10,510 nucleotides of DNA from JBBSUQ01 sp038234235 (lineage in GTDB: Bacteria > Bacteroidota > Bacteroidia > Flavobacteriales_D > Crocinitomicaceae). Positions within the stretch are counted from its first letter, which is position 1. Every line of letters starts with the position of its first letter. The stretch spans positions 1 to 10,510 of the forward strand of contig JBBSUQ010000114.1 of assembly GCA_038234235.1 (NCBI GenBank), given 5' to 3'. This document shows positions 1 through 7,600 of this stretch, piece by piece. The notes under the pieces are model-generated. The model was not told the origin of the DNA, made no database searches, and saw only the letters and a list, made by a program, of their open reading frames with translations. The position numbers and the translations under genes are program-made.

Positions 1-42
1 ACTGCAGGTCTCGAAATAGACTCAATTGTCATTTCAAGTTAA
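1..42 (+). CDS. possible 3' end of a convergent gene (partial)
   Basis: Frame 1 is open from the window edge to a TAA at 40-42 and gives 13 residues (TAGLEIDSIVISS). The residue mix and local base composition would suit a beta-rich C-terminus, and the other two plus-strand frames look less protein-like. If real, the gene converges on the response regulator with a 24-base gap. The piece is far too short to name a family, and it could be chance. Confidence 0.25.
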   Translation, partial: TAGLEIDSIVISS

Positions 43-66
43 ATAAACAGAATTGCTATCTTAAAT

Positions 67-753
67 TCAGTTATTTAATTTAAAATTTCTTGAAACAGGT
101 AAAAGTTGACCATTTATCATTTTTGCTTTCGTTGCAGACATATCTGTAATTGCTGAAAGATTTACAATATATGATCTATGAATTCTTTGAAACTTTTTTT
201 CAGAAAGTTCTTTCATTATCTCATCATAATTACTTCTTAATAACTGGCGACCTTTGTAACTTACCAACTCCCAATAATTTCCCGATGCTTGAAAATATAT
301 AATGTCTTCGGTTTGTATGGAAATATCATCCTTTTTTAAGAAATTGAGCACCACCTTATTCTTATTTTCTACAATATCTAAAAGTGTATGAAAAGCAACA
401 ATTAAAGAAGCTTTGTTTATTGGCTTTGTTAAATATCCATTCGGATTTGTTTTAATAATTTTTTGAACAAGTTTTAAATCAGAATGTGCAGTTATGTACA
501 TATAAGGTATCATTTTTTGCTCAGAAAGAATTTTCCCTATTGTTAAACCCTCCTCTTTTTGGTCCAAGCGAATATCTAAAAGAACAATGTCTGGCATCCA
601 TAAATTTATATTCTCCATGGCAGCAGCTTCGTCATGTGCCATTTTTATAAATTTTACTCCCAGTTCTCTCAAATAAAAACTTAATGTTTCTGCGATAATA
701 ATGTCATCATCAACAATTAATATTTTTACTTTTTTAATTAAATTGGTCGCCAT
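67..753 (-). CDS. LytTR-family response regulator
   Basis: This 228-residue cytoplasmic protein is a two-component response regulator that should bind DNA when phosphorylated. The receiver domain (about 9-125) shows the acidic pocket D15-D17, the phosphoacceptor D60 in LLDIRL, the switch residue T88 and the conserved K110-P111 pair. The LytTR DNA-binding domain (about 133-228) is recognised by IIYFQASGNY, the FQRIHRSYIVN stretch and LPVSR; it stops right after that motif, so the last short helix seen in some relatives is absent. The start ATG lies one base after the stop of the sensor kinase gene, which implies co-transcription and translational coupling, and makes that kinase the obvious partner. 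Its targets cannot be read from the sequence. LytTR sites are usually a pair of direct repeats, and none was recognised nearby. No convincing terminator follows the gene. Confidence 0.95.
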   Translation of the reverse strand: MATNLIKKVKILIVDDDIIIAETLSFYLRELGVKFIKMAHDEAAAMENINLWMPDIVLLDIRLDQKEEGLTIGKILSEQKMIPYMYITAHSDLKLVQKIIKTNPNGYLTKPINKASLIVAFHTLLDIVENKNKVVLNFLKKDDISIQTEDIIYFQASGNYWELVSYKGRQLLRSNYDEIMKELSEKKFQRIHRSYIVNLSAITDMSATKAKMINGQLLPVSRNFKLNN

Positions 754-754
754 T

Positions 755-2701
755 CTAATAAATTATTGAAGGTTTAAAAGTAAGTTTAAATTTAAAACCA
801 TTAGAATTATCTACCTCATATTTTCCTTTTATTTGTCTTGCAAAAATATCAATTATCCGCATTCCCAATTTTCGCCTGATTTCGTCCTCAGTTTCAGTGG
901 TGTTTAAATCGAATTTCTCATACGGAATCGATGAATCTCTTTCAGTTTCATTAGGGATTAAAATGGAATCTGACATCGAAGCTTTCCCATTGTCTTCCAC
1001 AATCAACTCCAAATTTCTTGAAACTTTAGACAATTTTATACTAAAAAGTGGTTCCATCACATCTTTAAATGCATGTTTTACAGAATTATTGAAAAGTTCA
1101 GCGCAAATGATTCCTAAAGATGTGGCGTCCGCTATACTCGATTCCACATCCAGTATATCAAAATGTATTTTTATTACAGGTGTAGCATTATAGCCAATAC
1201 TCAAATTTTCAATTAATTGGCCTAAATATTCTTTTATAGATATTCCCTGACTTTCAGTTTCAGTGTATAACATTTCATGAACCAAAGTCATTGCTTGTAT
1301 TCTTCTTGAAACGTCTTCCAGATTGGTACGATCATCGGTTTTTGAAATAATAGATAATTGCAATTCCATTAAAGATCTTACATATTGTAAATTGTTTTTT
1401 ACTCGATGGTGAATTTCTTGAATTAGTACATCTTTCTCTTCATTTTTAACTAATAATTTTTTATTTGTTTTTCGTCTTTCTAATAACAAATAAAATACTG
1501 AACTCAATAATATAAAGAGTAAGACAATTATGTAAAAATACCATTTTAACCAAAATTTATTCACACTGATTTCAAACTGTTTAGATTTAACCTTCTTTTT
1601 TATGGCTAAGTTTTCTGTTGATAGTTTAAAAGATTTTAACTGATCATTAATTTTGGCTATTTCCTTTGTTTTTTCGGAATTGATAAAATCATTAACGGCA
1701 GTATGATATTTTTGAAAATAAAACAAGGAAGTTTTATAATTACCTAATTCTTTATATTTTGAGTGTAGATTCAAATATACATCTTGTAATTGATACTTCA
1801 AGTTTTTCTTTTTTACTTCATCTTCTATTTCTTTAAACCACATTATCACTTCAACAGGATCTCTATCATTATGAGAATATGCAGTTACCCAATTTTGTTT
1901 AACATATATTGCCTCTTTATCAAAGCCAAGTTGTCTAAAATATTGTTCAGATTTTTTGTAAAACATGACACTTGAGTCTAAGTTTTGTTTTCTATTATCT
2001 GGCAAATTTTTATAAGAAAACCCAAGTTCATTATATGATACTGCCAAAACATATAAATCTGAGTATTCGGTTGCTAATTCAATGCTTTGCCTTGAAAAAG
2101 ATATTGATTCTTTTAGTTTGGCTGTTTCATTCAAATAGGCTGCCTTTCTGTGAAAGAATTTAATTTTGATTGGATCAAGTTTTTTAGATTTATTTTTGTT
2201 TAAAAAGGGCTCCACTTTTGCCAGTACTTTAAATCCTATTTCATATTGACTGTATTTTCTATAAAACTCGGCTAGTTCTATATTAGCATAAAGGTATGCA
2301 GAAGTGTCTTTAATTTTTGAAAATTCTTCAATAGCCAATTTGTAAAGTTTTTCAGCTTTCTCTGGCTCATTATCATATTTTAAAAATATTGCTTTTGCTA
2401 AATTGACTCTTCCTCCACAATGAAATTTAGTGATGCTTTTTTGAGGAATTTTTTCTAAAATATCATTTGCAAGTTCATAATCCCAATTTTTACAATAAAA
2501 ATCACTTTTTAGGCATATAAGCTCTATTTTCTTCTTTGTCCAATTTTGTTCGTTGTTTATCTCTTTGTCGAGTTTTTCAATGATATTATTGTATGTTCCT
2601 TCAAAGTTGTTGTCATATACTTTAACTCCTTGACTAAAAATAATATGACTAAAAATTAGAAAAGTAAAAATTAAAGATTTTTTTATTGCTTTAAAAATCA
2701 T
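755..2701 (-). CDS. TPR-containing sensor histidine kinase, HisKA_2 type
   Basis: This 648-residue membrane sensor kinase should phosphorylate the adjacent LytTR regulator. A signal peptide-like segment (about 5-23) is followed by a helical region with TPR-like repeats (about 30-345), probably periplasmic, and a basic/coiled stretch. One membrane span (about 387-407) follows, then a cytoplasmic kinase. The HisKA_2 dimerisation helix carries EIHHRVKNNLQ, with H432 of HRVKNN the expected phosphorylated residue. The ATPase domain has an N-box around ELFNNSVKHAF (N539), a G1-like EDNG at 569-572 and a G2-like LGMRIIDIFARQIKG at about 612-626. About 40 residues separate EDNG from LGMR, longer and more acidic than in typical relatives, and the usual second glycine of DNGxG is missing. 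The start ATG overlaps the TGA of a small upstream frame (ATGA). The signal sensed is unknown. Confidence 0.93.
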   Translation of the reverse strand: MIFKAIKKSLIFTFLIFSHIIFSQGVKVYDNNFEGTYNNIIEKLDKEINNEQNWTKKKIELICLKSDFYCKNWDYELANDILEKIPQKSITKFHCGGRVNLAKAIFLKYDNEPEKAEKLYKLAIEEFSKIKDTSAYLYANIELAEFYRKYSQYEIGFKVLAKVEPFLNKNKSKKLDPIKIKFFHRKAAYLNETAKLKESISFSRQSIELATEYSDLYVLAVSYNELGFSYKNLPDNRKQNLDSSVMFYKKSEQYFRQLGFDKEAIYVKQNWVTAYSHNDRDPVEVIMWFKEIEDEVKKKNLKYQLQDVYLNLHSKYKELGNYKTSLFYFQKYHTAVNDFINSEKTKEIAKINDQLKSFKLSTENLAIKKKVKSKQFEISVNKFWLKWYFYIIVLLFILLSSVFYLLLERRKTNKKLLVKNEEKDVLIQEIHHRVKNNLQYVRSLMELQLSIISKTDDRTNLEDVSRRIQAMTLVHEMLYTETESQGISIKEYLGQLIENLSIGYNATPVIKIHFDILDVESSIADATSLGIICAELFNNSVKHAFKDVMEPLFSIKLSKVSRNLELIVEDNGKASMSDSILIPNETERDSSIPYEKFDLNTTETEDEIRRKLGMRIIDIFARQIKGKYEVDNSNGFKFKLTFKPSIIY

Positions 2702-2871
2702 AATGCAACATTTTTAAAGCCAGATTCCGCATTTACAATGAAAAAACGCGCTTTTTGAAAAATTAAAAAATCATTATAATTATTACCTGATACTAAAAGA
2801 AATAACTCATTTTCCTTTGAAATAATGGGGAAAACAGAAAATAAAATAAAGTAAATAATCTTTTTCAGCAC
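2698..2871 (-). CDS. small exported or membrane protein, unknown function
   Basis: This frame encodes 57 residues if GTG (2869-2871) is the start. No family is recognised. The N-terminus (MLKKIIYFILFSVFPIISKE) is a basic start plus a hydrophobic stretch, as in a signal peptide or a single membrane anchor. A mixed hydrophilic/aromatic tail ends in SGFKNVAL. Three things support it: its TGA (2698-2700) overlaps the kinase ATG (2699-2701) as ATGA, the classic coupled arrangement; a perfect -7 promoter box sits just upstream; and the frame stays open across most of an otherwise unexplained gap. An in-frame TTG at 2875-2877 is an alternative start. If translated, it would be the first gene of the kinase-regulator operon and could be a sensor accessory or a translational-coupling leader. 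The GTG start and lack of a known homologue are the weak points; it might also be a gene remnant. Confidence 0.5.
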   Translation of the reverse strand: MLKKIIYFILFSVFPIISKENELFLLVSGNNYNDFLIFQKARFFIVNAESGFKNVAL

Positions 2872-2874
2872 GAA

Positions 2875-2882
2875 CAAATTTA
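2875..2882 (-). promoter_or_regulatory. candidate -7 box for the small gene-kinase-regulator operon
   Basis: On the minus strand these bases read TAAATTTG, a full match to the Bacteroidota consensus TAnnTTTG. The box ends three bases before the proposed GTG start, so the transcript would have almost no leader. No good TTG element is visible at the expected distance upstream, which lowers confidence. Confidence 0.4.
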
Positions 2883-2933
2883 GTGAAAAATTAATAAGGT
2901 TTTGTTGGAACTGAATTGTTTAGATTTAGTATT

Positions 2934-3204
2934 TTATTTATCCAAATAATGCCCATCAGCAGAAATCACCAAAACTACAACGTCACTATTGATTATTTCA
3001 TAAACCAAACGATCTTTTGAATTAATTCTTCGAGACCAAATTTCAGAAATTTGGTACTTCATTCTTTCAGGCTTACCTGTTCCAAAGGTAGTTGTTTCGC
3101 TAAGTTCTTTTAAAATAATTTCAATTTTATTAATGTTAGATTGATTACCAGACTTATAATGTTTTTAATGCTGTTACTCCTATTTCAACCCTAAACTTTC
3201 CCAT
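2934..3204 (-). pseudogene. Txe/YoeB-family endoribonuclease toxin, frameshifted
   Basis: This is a ribosome-dependent mRNA interferase gene of the YoeB/Txe (RelE-like) family, now broken. Translation from ATG 3202-3204 gives MGKFRVEIGVTALKTL and then a TAA. The rest of the protein continues in another frame, starting HYKSGNQSNINKIE and ending at TAA 2934-2936. That part keeps the family hallmarks: GKPE, WSRRI, DRLVY and a terminal GHY followed by LDK, so the residues matching the YoeB glutamate, arginine and C-terminal His-Tyr are all present. Compared with relatives of the form A-x-K-x-L-x-x-HxKSGN, about four codons net are missing plus a frame change, best explained by an 11-base deletion. 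The start lies inside the antitoxin gene (25-base overlap), the normal arrangement for such pairs. Only a 16-residue peptide should be made unless frameshifting occurs. Confidence 0.8.
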
Positions 3205-3404
3205 AATTTATAATGTTTAATAGTCACAGTTTTTCCCTCTTTATATTCCTTTTGCGCACGATTTATTTTTTCAACAAAGAATGGATTGTAACCAGAATCA
3301 TCTAAAATTTCAATATCCTTATCCTGTGAAACGTAAGATTTTAAAAATTCAAGAAAGACTTTTCCCGATTTTGAATTTTCTTTTATGTTCAATGTAATAG
3401 TCAT
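3180..3404 (-). CDS. antitoxin of a Txe/YoeB-type module
   Basis: This 74-residue protein is the likely antitoxin partner of the overlapping YoeB/Txe-like gene. It shows the small Bacteroidota antitoxin layout: a short beta-type N-terminus (MTITLNIKE), a helical middle (about 15-30), then the toxin-wrapping part with YNPFFVEKI (39-47), a charged QKEYKEGK stretch and a terminal LWESLGLK. Gene order (antitoxin first) and the 25-base overlap with the toxin start match toxin-antitoxin operons. The protein is intact although its toxin is frameshifted, so it may be an orphan that still autoregulates or neutralises a related toxin elsewhere in the genome. It lacks a clear long Phd/YefM N-terminal domain, so the exact antitoxin family is uncertain; the role is inferred mainly from its partner and from the tail motif. 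Confidence 0.8.
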   Translation of the reverse strand: MTITLNIKENSKSGKVFLEFLKSYVSQDKDIEILDDSGYNPFFVEKINRAQKEYKEGKTVTIKHYKLWESLGLK

Positions 3405-3422
3405 ATTATTTTAATTTCATAA

Positions 3423-3453
3423 TAAATATAATCGCAAATTACTTGAAATCAAA
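3423..3453 (-). promoter_or_regulatory. candidate promoter of the toxin-antitoxin operon
   Basis: On the minus strand TTTG (3450-3453) is followed after 19 bases by TATATTTA (3423-3430), seven of eight matches to TAnnTTTG at a spacing usual for Bacteroidota promoters. The box ends 18 bases before the antitoxin ATG. The region is so AT-rich that partial matches are expected by chance. Confidence 0.35.
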
Positions 3454-3535
3454 TGAATAATTTTACAGAAAATAACTCAAAATATTTGAAGTAAATATAA
3501 AAATTTAAGTTGAAGAAATAGGTGGTTTTAAAATG

Positions 3536-3560
3536 TAAGCAAACAATAAAAAATTGCTTA
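3536..3560. repeat. 7-bp inverted repeat in a divergent promoter region
   Basis: TAAGCAA (3536-3542) and TTGCTTA (3554-3560) form a perfect inverted repeat with an 11-base A-rich spacer. It lies between the divergent antitoxin and acyl-ligase genes, about 22 bases upstream of the box at 3582-3589. It could be an operator for a dimeric regulator. There is no T-tract, so it is not a terminator. The rest of 3405-3594 holds no gene. Confidence 0.35.
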
Positions 3561-3581
3561 AATGTACTTACAATATTAACT

Positions 3582-3589
3582 TAACTTTG
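3582..3589 (+). promoter_or_regulatory. -7 box of the acyl-ligase gene
   Basis: TAACTTTG is an exact match to TAnnTTTG and ends only five bases before the ATG at 3595. Transcription would begin at or very near the start codon. A TTG lies at 3554-3556, but the 25-base gap is longer than usual. Confidence 0.5.
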
Positions 3590-3594
3590 TAACC

Positions 3595-4560
3595 ATGGAA
3601 TTTTCTTTTGATGATTTACTAAATATCAAATCAGATGCGGATTTTGAAAAGCTGGCACTGGAAATTTTTCGTTTTCAAACAAAAGAAAATTCAGTTTATA
3701 GTGATTTTGTGTCGCAGCTTAATCGCAAAAAACCTGTTAATTCACAAGATATTCCGTTTTTACCTATTTCATTTTTTAAAAGTCATAAGATTTCAACTAA
3801 ATCGCAGACTGAAAAAATTTTCTTTAGTAGCGGAACAACAAGTACACGCAGCAAACACTATGTGGCAGATATAAGTTTATATGAAAAAAATTTTACATCT
3901 ATTTATGAGCGTGAAATTGGAAAAATTGAAGATCAGATAATTCTAGCACTGTTGCCAAATTATATCCAACAAGGAGATTCCAGCTTGGTATATATGGTAA
4001 ACGAACTCATAAAATTGACACAAAATAATATGAGCGGGTTTTTGCTTGAATCACCAGAAGAAATTTTACAGCGCTACCAAAATGCAATTTCTCTAAATAA
4101 AAAAGTAGTCATTTTTGGAGTTTCTTATGCCCTACTCGACTTGGCGGAGAAAAATATTAATCTGTCACAAGCAACAATTATTGAGACAGGCGGAATGAAA
4201 GGCCGTAGAGAAGAACTTTCTAAAAATGAATTGCACAGGAGACTCAAAAAGGGTTTAAATGTCAACAGCATTTCTTCTGAATACGGAATGGCTGAATTGC
4301 TTTCACAGGCATATAGTAATGAGCAGGGAATATTTAATATGCAACCTTGGTTCAAAGTGCAAACAAGAGATGTAAATGATCCATTTTCCATTGGTAAACC
4401 CAACAAAATTGGTGGTTTGAATGTAATAGATTTAGCAAATATTTACAGTTGCTCTTTCATAGCCACACAAGATTTGGGCACGGTTTCCGAAAATACTTTT
4501 CAACTAAATGGGCGCTTTGACCATTCTGATATTCGCGGATGCAATTTGCTCTTGGAGTAA
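3595..4560 (+). CDS. LuxE/PaaK-like acyl-activating protein (ANL superfamily)
   Basis: This 321-residue cytoplasmic protein resembles LuxE acyl-protein synthetase, which uses ATP to make an acyl-adenylate and then passes the acyl group to an enzyme thiol. The N-terminal region (FEKLALEIFRFQ, about 17-28, then VYSDF) fits the family. The phosphate-binding loop is SSGTTSTRSKH (78-88), an adenylate motif is SSEYGMAELLSQAY (227-240), and D293 in TQDLG and GRFDHSDIRG (306-315) match the late ribose-binding motifs. ETGGMKGRREE (197-207) is also typical. There is no mobile C-terminal lid with its catalytic lysine, normal for LuxE-length proteins. No LuxC reductase, thioesterase or luciferase gene is in the window, so the acyl substrate and acceptor are unknown. 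It is the first of five co-directional genes, with 70 bases before the next. The ATG is supported by conserved residues directly after it. Confidence 0.88.
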   Translation: MEFSFDDLLNIKSDADFEKLALEIFRFQTKENSVYSDFVSQLNRKKPVNSQDIPFLPISFFKSHKISTKSQTEKIFFSSGTTSTRSKHYVADISLYEKNFTSIYEREIGKIEDQIILALLPNYIQQGDSSLVYMVNELIKLTQNNMSGFLLESPEEILQRYQNAISLNKKVVIFGVSYALLDLAEKNINLSQATIIETGGMKGRREELSKNELHRRLKKGLNVNSISSEYGMAELLSQAYSNEQGIFNMQPWFKVQTRDVNDPFSIGKPNKIGGLNVIDLANIYSCSFIATQDLGTVSENTFQLNGRFDHSDIRGCNLLLE

Positions 4561-4630
4561 ACTTAAATTCTTCTGATAACAAAAATGTGTATTTTTACCT
4601 TGCCCGTCTTTTGGGAAGATTTAAATTATC

Positions 4631-7600
4631 ATGATTAGAATTTTAATATCCGTTATTTTTTGTTTACCATTTATTGTTCGGTCACAATTCTATACCGGAG
4701 ATAATGTTGAATTCGGGAAAAATAGGGTGCAGTTTGAAGGAAGCTTTAAGTGGTTTTACAAAGATTTTACTCCATATCCTATCTACTTTTATTCAGGTGC
4801 AGATAGTTTAGCTACATTTTGCTCAACCATTTTGTCAGAAGAATTAAAGTCTTTAGAAAGTCAATTAAATTTTAAATCAGAAGCCAAACCAACTGTAATT
4901 ATTTTTAAATCCTTGCAAGATTTTCGTCAATCCAACATCGGAAATTATAGTTTAGGAAATCCTATTGGTGCTCAAAGTCAACTGATTTCAGAAAAATTAA
5001 TTTTATATTATACTGGCGAACGCATTTCTTTTGAAAAACAAATAAGAGAAGTTTGTGCTCAAATGCTTATTCAAGAAATAATTTTAAGCCAAAATTGGTC
5101 TGACGCTTCAATAGAAACCTTTCCGCCTTGGTTTGTGCAAGGTTTCGCAAAATACTTAACTAATGAATGGTGCAGTGAATTTGAAATTTTCTTGAAAAAT
5201 GAAATAAAAAACAATAATTCTAATGAGTTTTTGAGACAGGAAAATTTAGTGAACCAGGCAAATGCAGGTTTTATATTTTTTAAATACCTAGAAACACGTT
5301 ACAGTAAAAATGAGCTCATCAATGCTTTATATCTTACAGAATATAGTGGAGATATTTATAAAACCATAAAAACGATGTTTCAGTTTCCAGCAGAATATTT
5401 TATGAAAGATATGTTTGCTTTTTATAAATCAAAATTCTCAGAAGATGAAATTCCTCTACTACCAAAAGAAGATTTTAAACTTAAAGCCGGACAACAGTTA
5501 CTAGAATATAAGACTAACAAAGAAGAAAATTTATATGCCTATTCAGTTTTTGATCATGGAAAAGTTAAAGTTTATTTAAAGGAAAATGATCTTTCTAACA
5601 AAAAAAAGGGAGAGAAAATAAATCAAATTGGGCACAAAATATTTAGAATTCAAGATCTAACTTATCCTATTATTTCATGGCATCCTCTCACTTCTGCTTT
5701 GGCAATGATTTATGAATCTAAAGGCAGTTTGTTTTTGGATATTTACACAGTTGAAGACAAGGAAAAAACCCACATTGAATTAAAAAACATTCAAGCAGTG
5801 AACAGTTTTGAATACGCCCCGGATGGAAAAACAATGATTTTTAGTGGCGTAAATAACGGACAAACTGATCTTTACCTTTATAGAATTGCCGGAAATTCAG
5901 TCCAAAAACTTACTGATGATGCATACGATGATGTATTTCCTAGTTTTACTAAAGATGGTGCTGCCATTTTATTTTCTTCTACAAGAAATTCAGATACTAT
6001 GCCGAGAAAAAAATCAGAAATCATTACGAATAGCCAGTATGATTTGTTTAAATACCCTTTGCAAAACGCTGATAAAAATATAGTTTTGCTTGAAAAATTA
6101 AGTGATTCTCCACAAAATGAATTGAAAATTAAAGAAAGAATTAAAAACGAATATTACTTTTTAAGTGATCAGTCAGGAACCTATCAATTACATAATCTTT
6201 TAAAAGACAGTACTATCATTGCAGTTGATACAATTGTGCATTACACTTCGATTTACAAACAAAACGTAAAGAGTAATTTTGACCAAAATGTATTAGATTT
6301 CGCAATTGAAAATGAAAATTACATTATTACTTTTGGTACGCCAACATATAAATGCATTTCAGACCAAAAATTAGATCAAGTTTTTGAATTTCAAGAAAGT
6401 TCAATTAATTATTATTTTGAAGAGAAATATCGTAATCAAAATATAGAAATTGAAACTCAGAAATCTACAGATTCTACAAGTTACTCTGTAATAAAAACCA
6501 GTGCAGACGGTAAATTTATAAAAGAAACAATTTATCTTTTTGAAAATGAAACGTATGGAAATGATACCACACGATTTGAAGAAAAATTAACTAAGAAATT
6601 GGAAGAAAAAAGAATATTAAAACAAATTTACAGTCTCAATTTTACTAAAGAAAAAAGTAAACTTGGAGTGGATAATAATTATGCAAATCTCAGTTATCAA
6701 AAATATCCGGGGCAGGGATCAGAATATTTTGCAAGTGGTCCAAGCTTTTTTTATACTGCTTCTATCGCTGATCTTATGGAAGATTATCGCCTAGTAGGAG
6801 GAATTAGAACGCCCTTGAGTAAGCCCTCTTTAGAGTTCTTTTTGGAGCTTCAATTACACAAAAAACGAATAGATCATAATTTACTTTTTTACAGAAGATC
6901 TTATACAGACCGGGATCAACAAAACGCAATTTTTAAATTAATTACGTATGAAATTAGAGATCAAATTTCGTTTCCGATCAACGAAATTTGTGCTTGGAAA
7001 AACACTTTTGGTTATAGATATGACAGAACGAACTTTCTAACCGAAAACACACCATCTCTAGTGCGAGAACCCATTAATGAACACCAATCTAGTTTTAAAA
7101 GTGAATTTATAATCGACAATAGTTATTCTCAAAAAATAAACACTTGGCAAGGCTGGAAATCTAAATTCTTTGTAGAAGATTTTTATACCTTTTCAGGAGC
7201 AAAAGGAAATATGGTAAACATTGGTTTTGATACAAGATATGGCAAAAAAATTTCACGAAACATTTATTGGATAAATAGAATTTCGGCAAGTACTTCTTTA
7301 GGAACCAAAAGATTATTGTATTATTTGGGCGCAACAGACGATTGGTTTCTTCGTCCAAAAGTTAGTTTCGATAAAACAATAACAGTTGATCCTTCTCAAA
7401 ATTTTGCTTATCAAACTATTGCCACGCCAATGAGAGGATTTATACAAAATGCACGAAATGGAAATTCTTTTGCTGTTTTCAATTCAGAATTGCGGTTGAA
7501 TTTGGCTTCTATTTTATTTAAAAAAACTTTGTCCTCTGACTTCTTTAGAAGCTTACAACTTTTGGTCTTTGCTGATGTAGGTTCAGCTTGGACGGGCTCT

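Noticed and set aside
1..66. Terminator for the kinase-regulator operon downstream of the regulator
   Set aside because: No stem-loop with a U-tract was found on the minus strand; only a short CAATTG palindrome is present.
897..1193. 98-codon plus-strand frame inside the kinase gene
   Set aside because: It lies antisense to the conserved kinase ATPase domain, has no family features and is explained by the AT-rich opposite strand.
2738..2757. Near-palindrome AAAAAACGCGCTTTTTG between toxin remnant and kinase
   Set aside because: The GC core would leave no loop and the arms are only A-T pairs. It lies inside the proposed small gene, so it is not called a terminator.
3137..3170. Programmed ribosomal frameshift in the toxin gene at the A5 run
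   Set aside because: A +1 shift would restore the reading frame, but no recognised slippery heptamer is present and about four codons of helix 1 would still be missing, so a deletion fits better.
3451..3492. 13-codon plus-strand frame starting at ATG 3453
   Set aside because: It is very short, without conserved context, and overlaps candidate promoter sequence.
4125..4406. 93-codon minus-strand frame inside the acyl-ligase gene
   Set aside because: It mirrors the conserved motifs of the real gene and shows no recognisable domain.
4599..4618. Weak hairpin CTTGCCC/GGGAAG before the large outer-membrane protein gene
   Set aside because: The stem is six pairs with a bulge and there is no T-tract after it; no terminator or riboswitch is supported.
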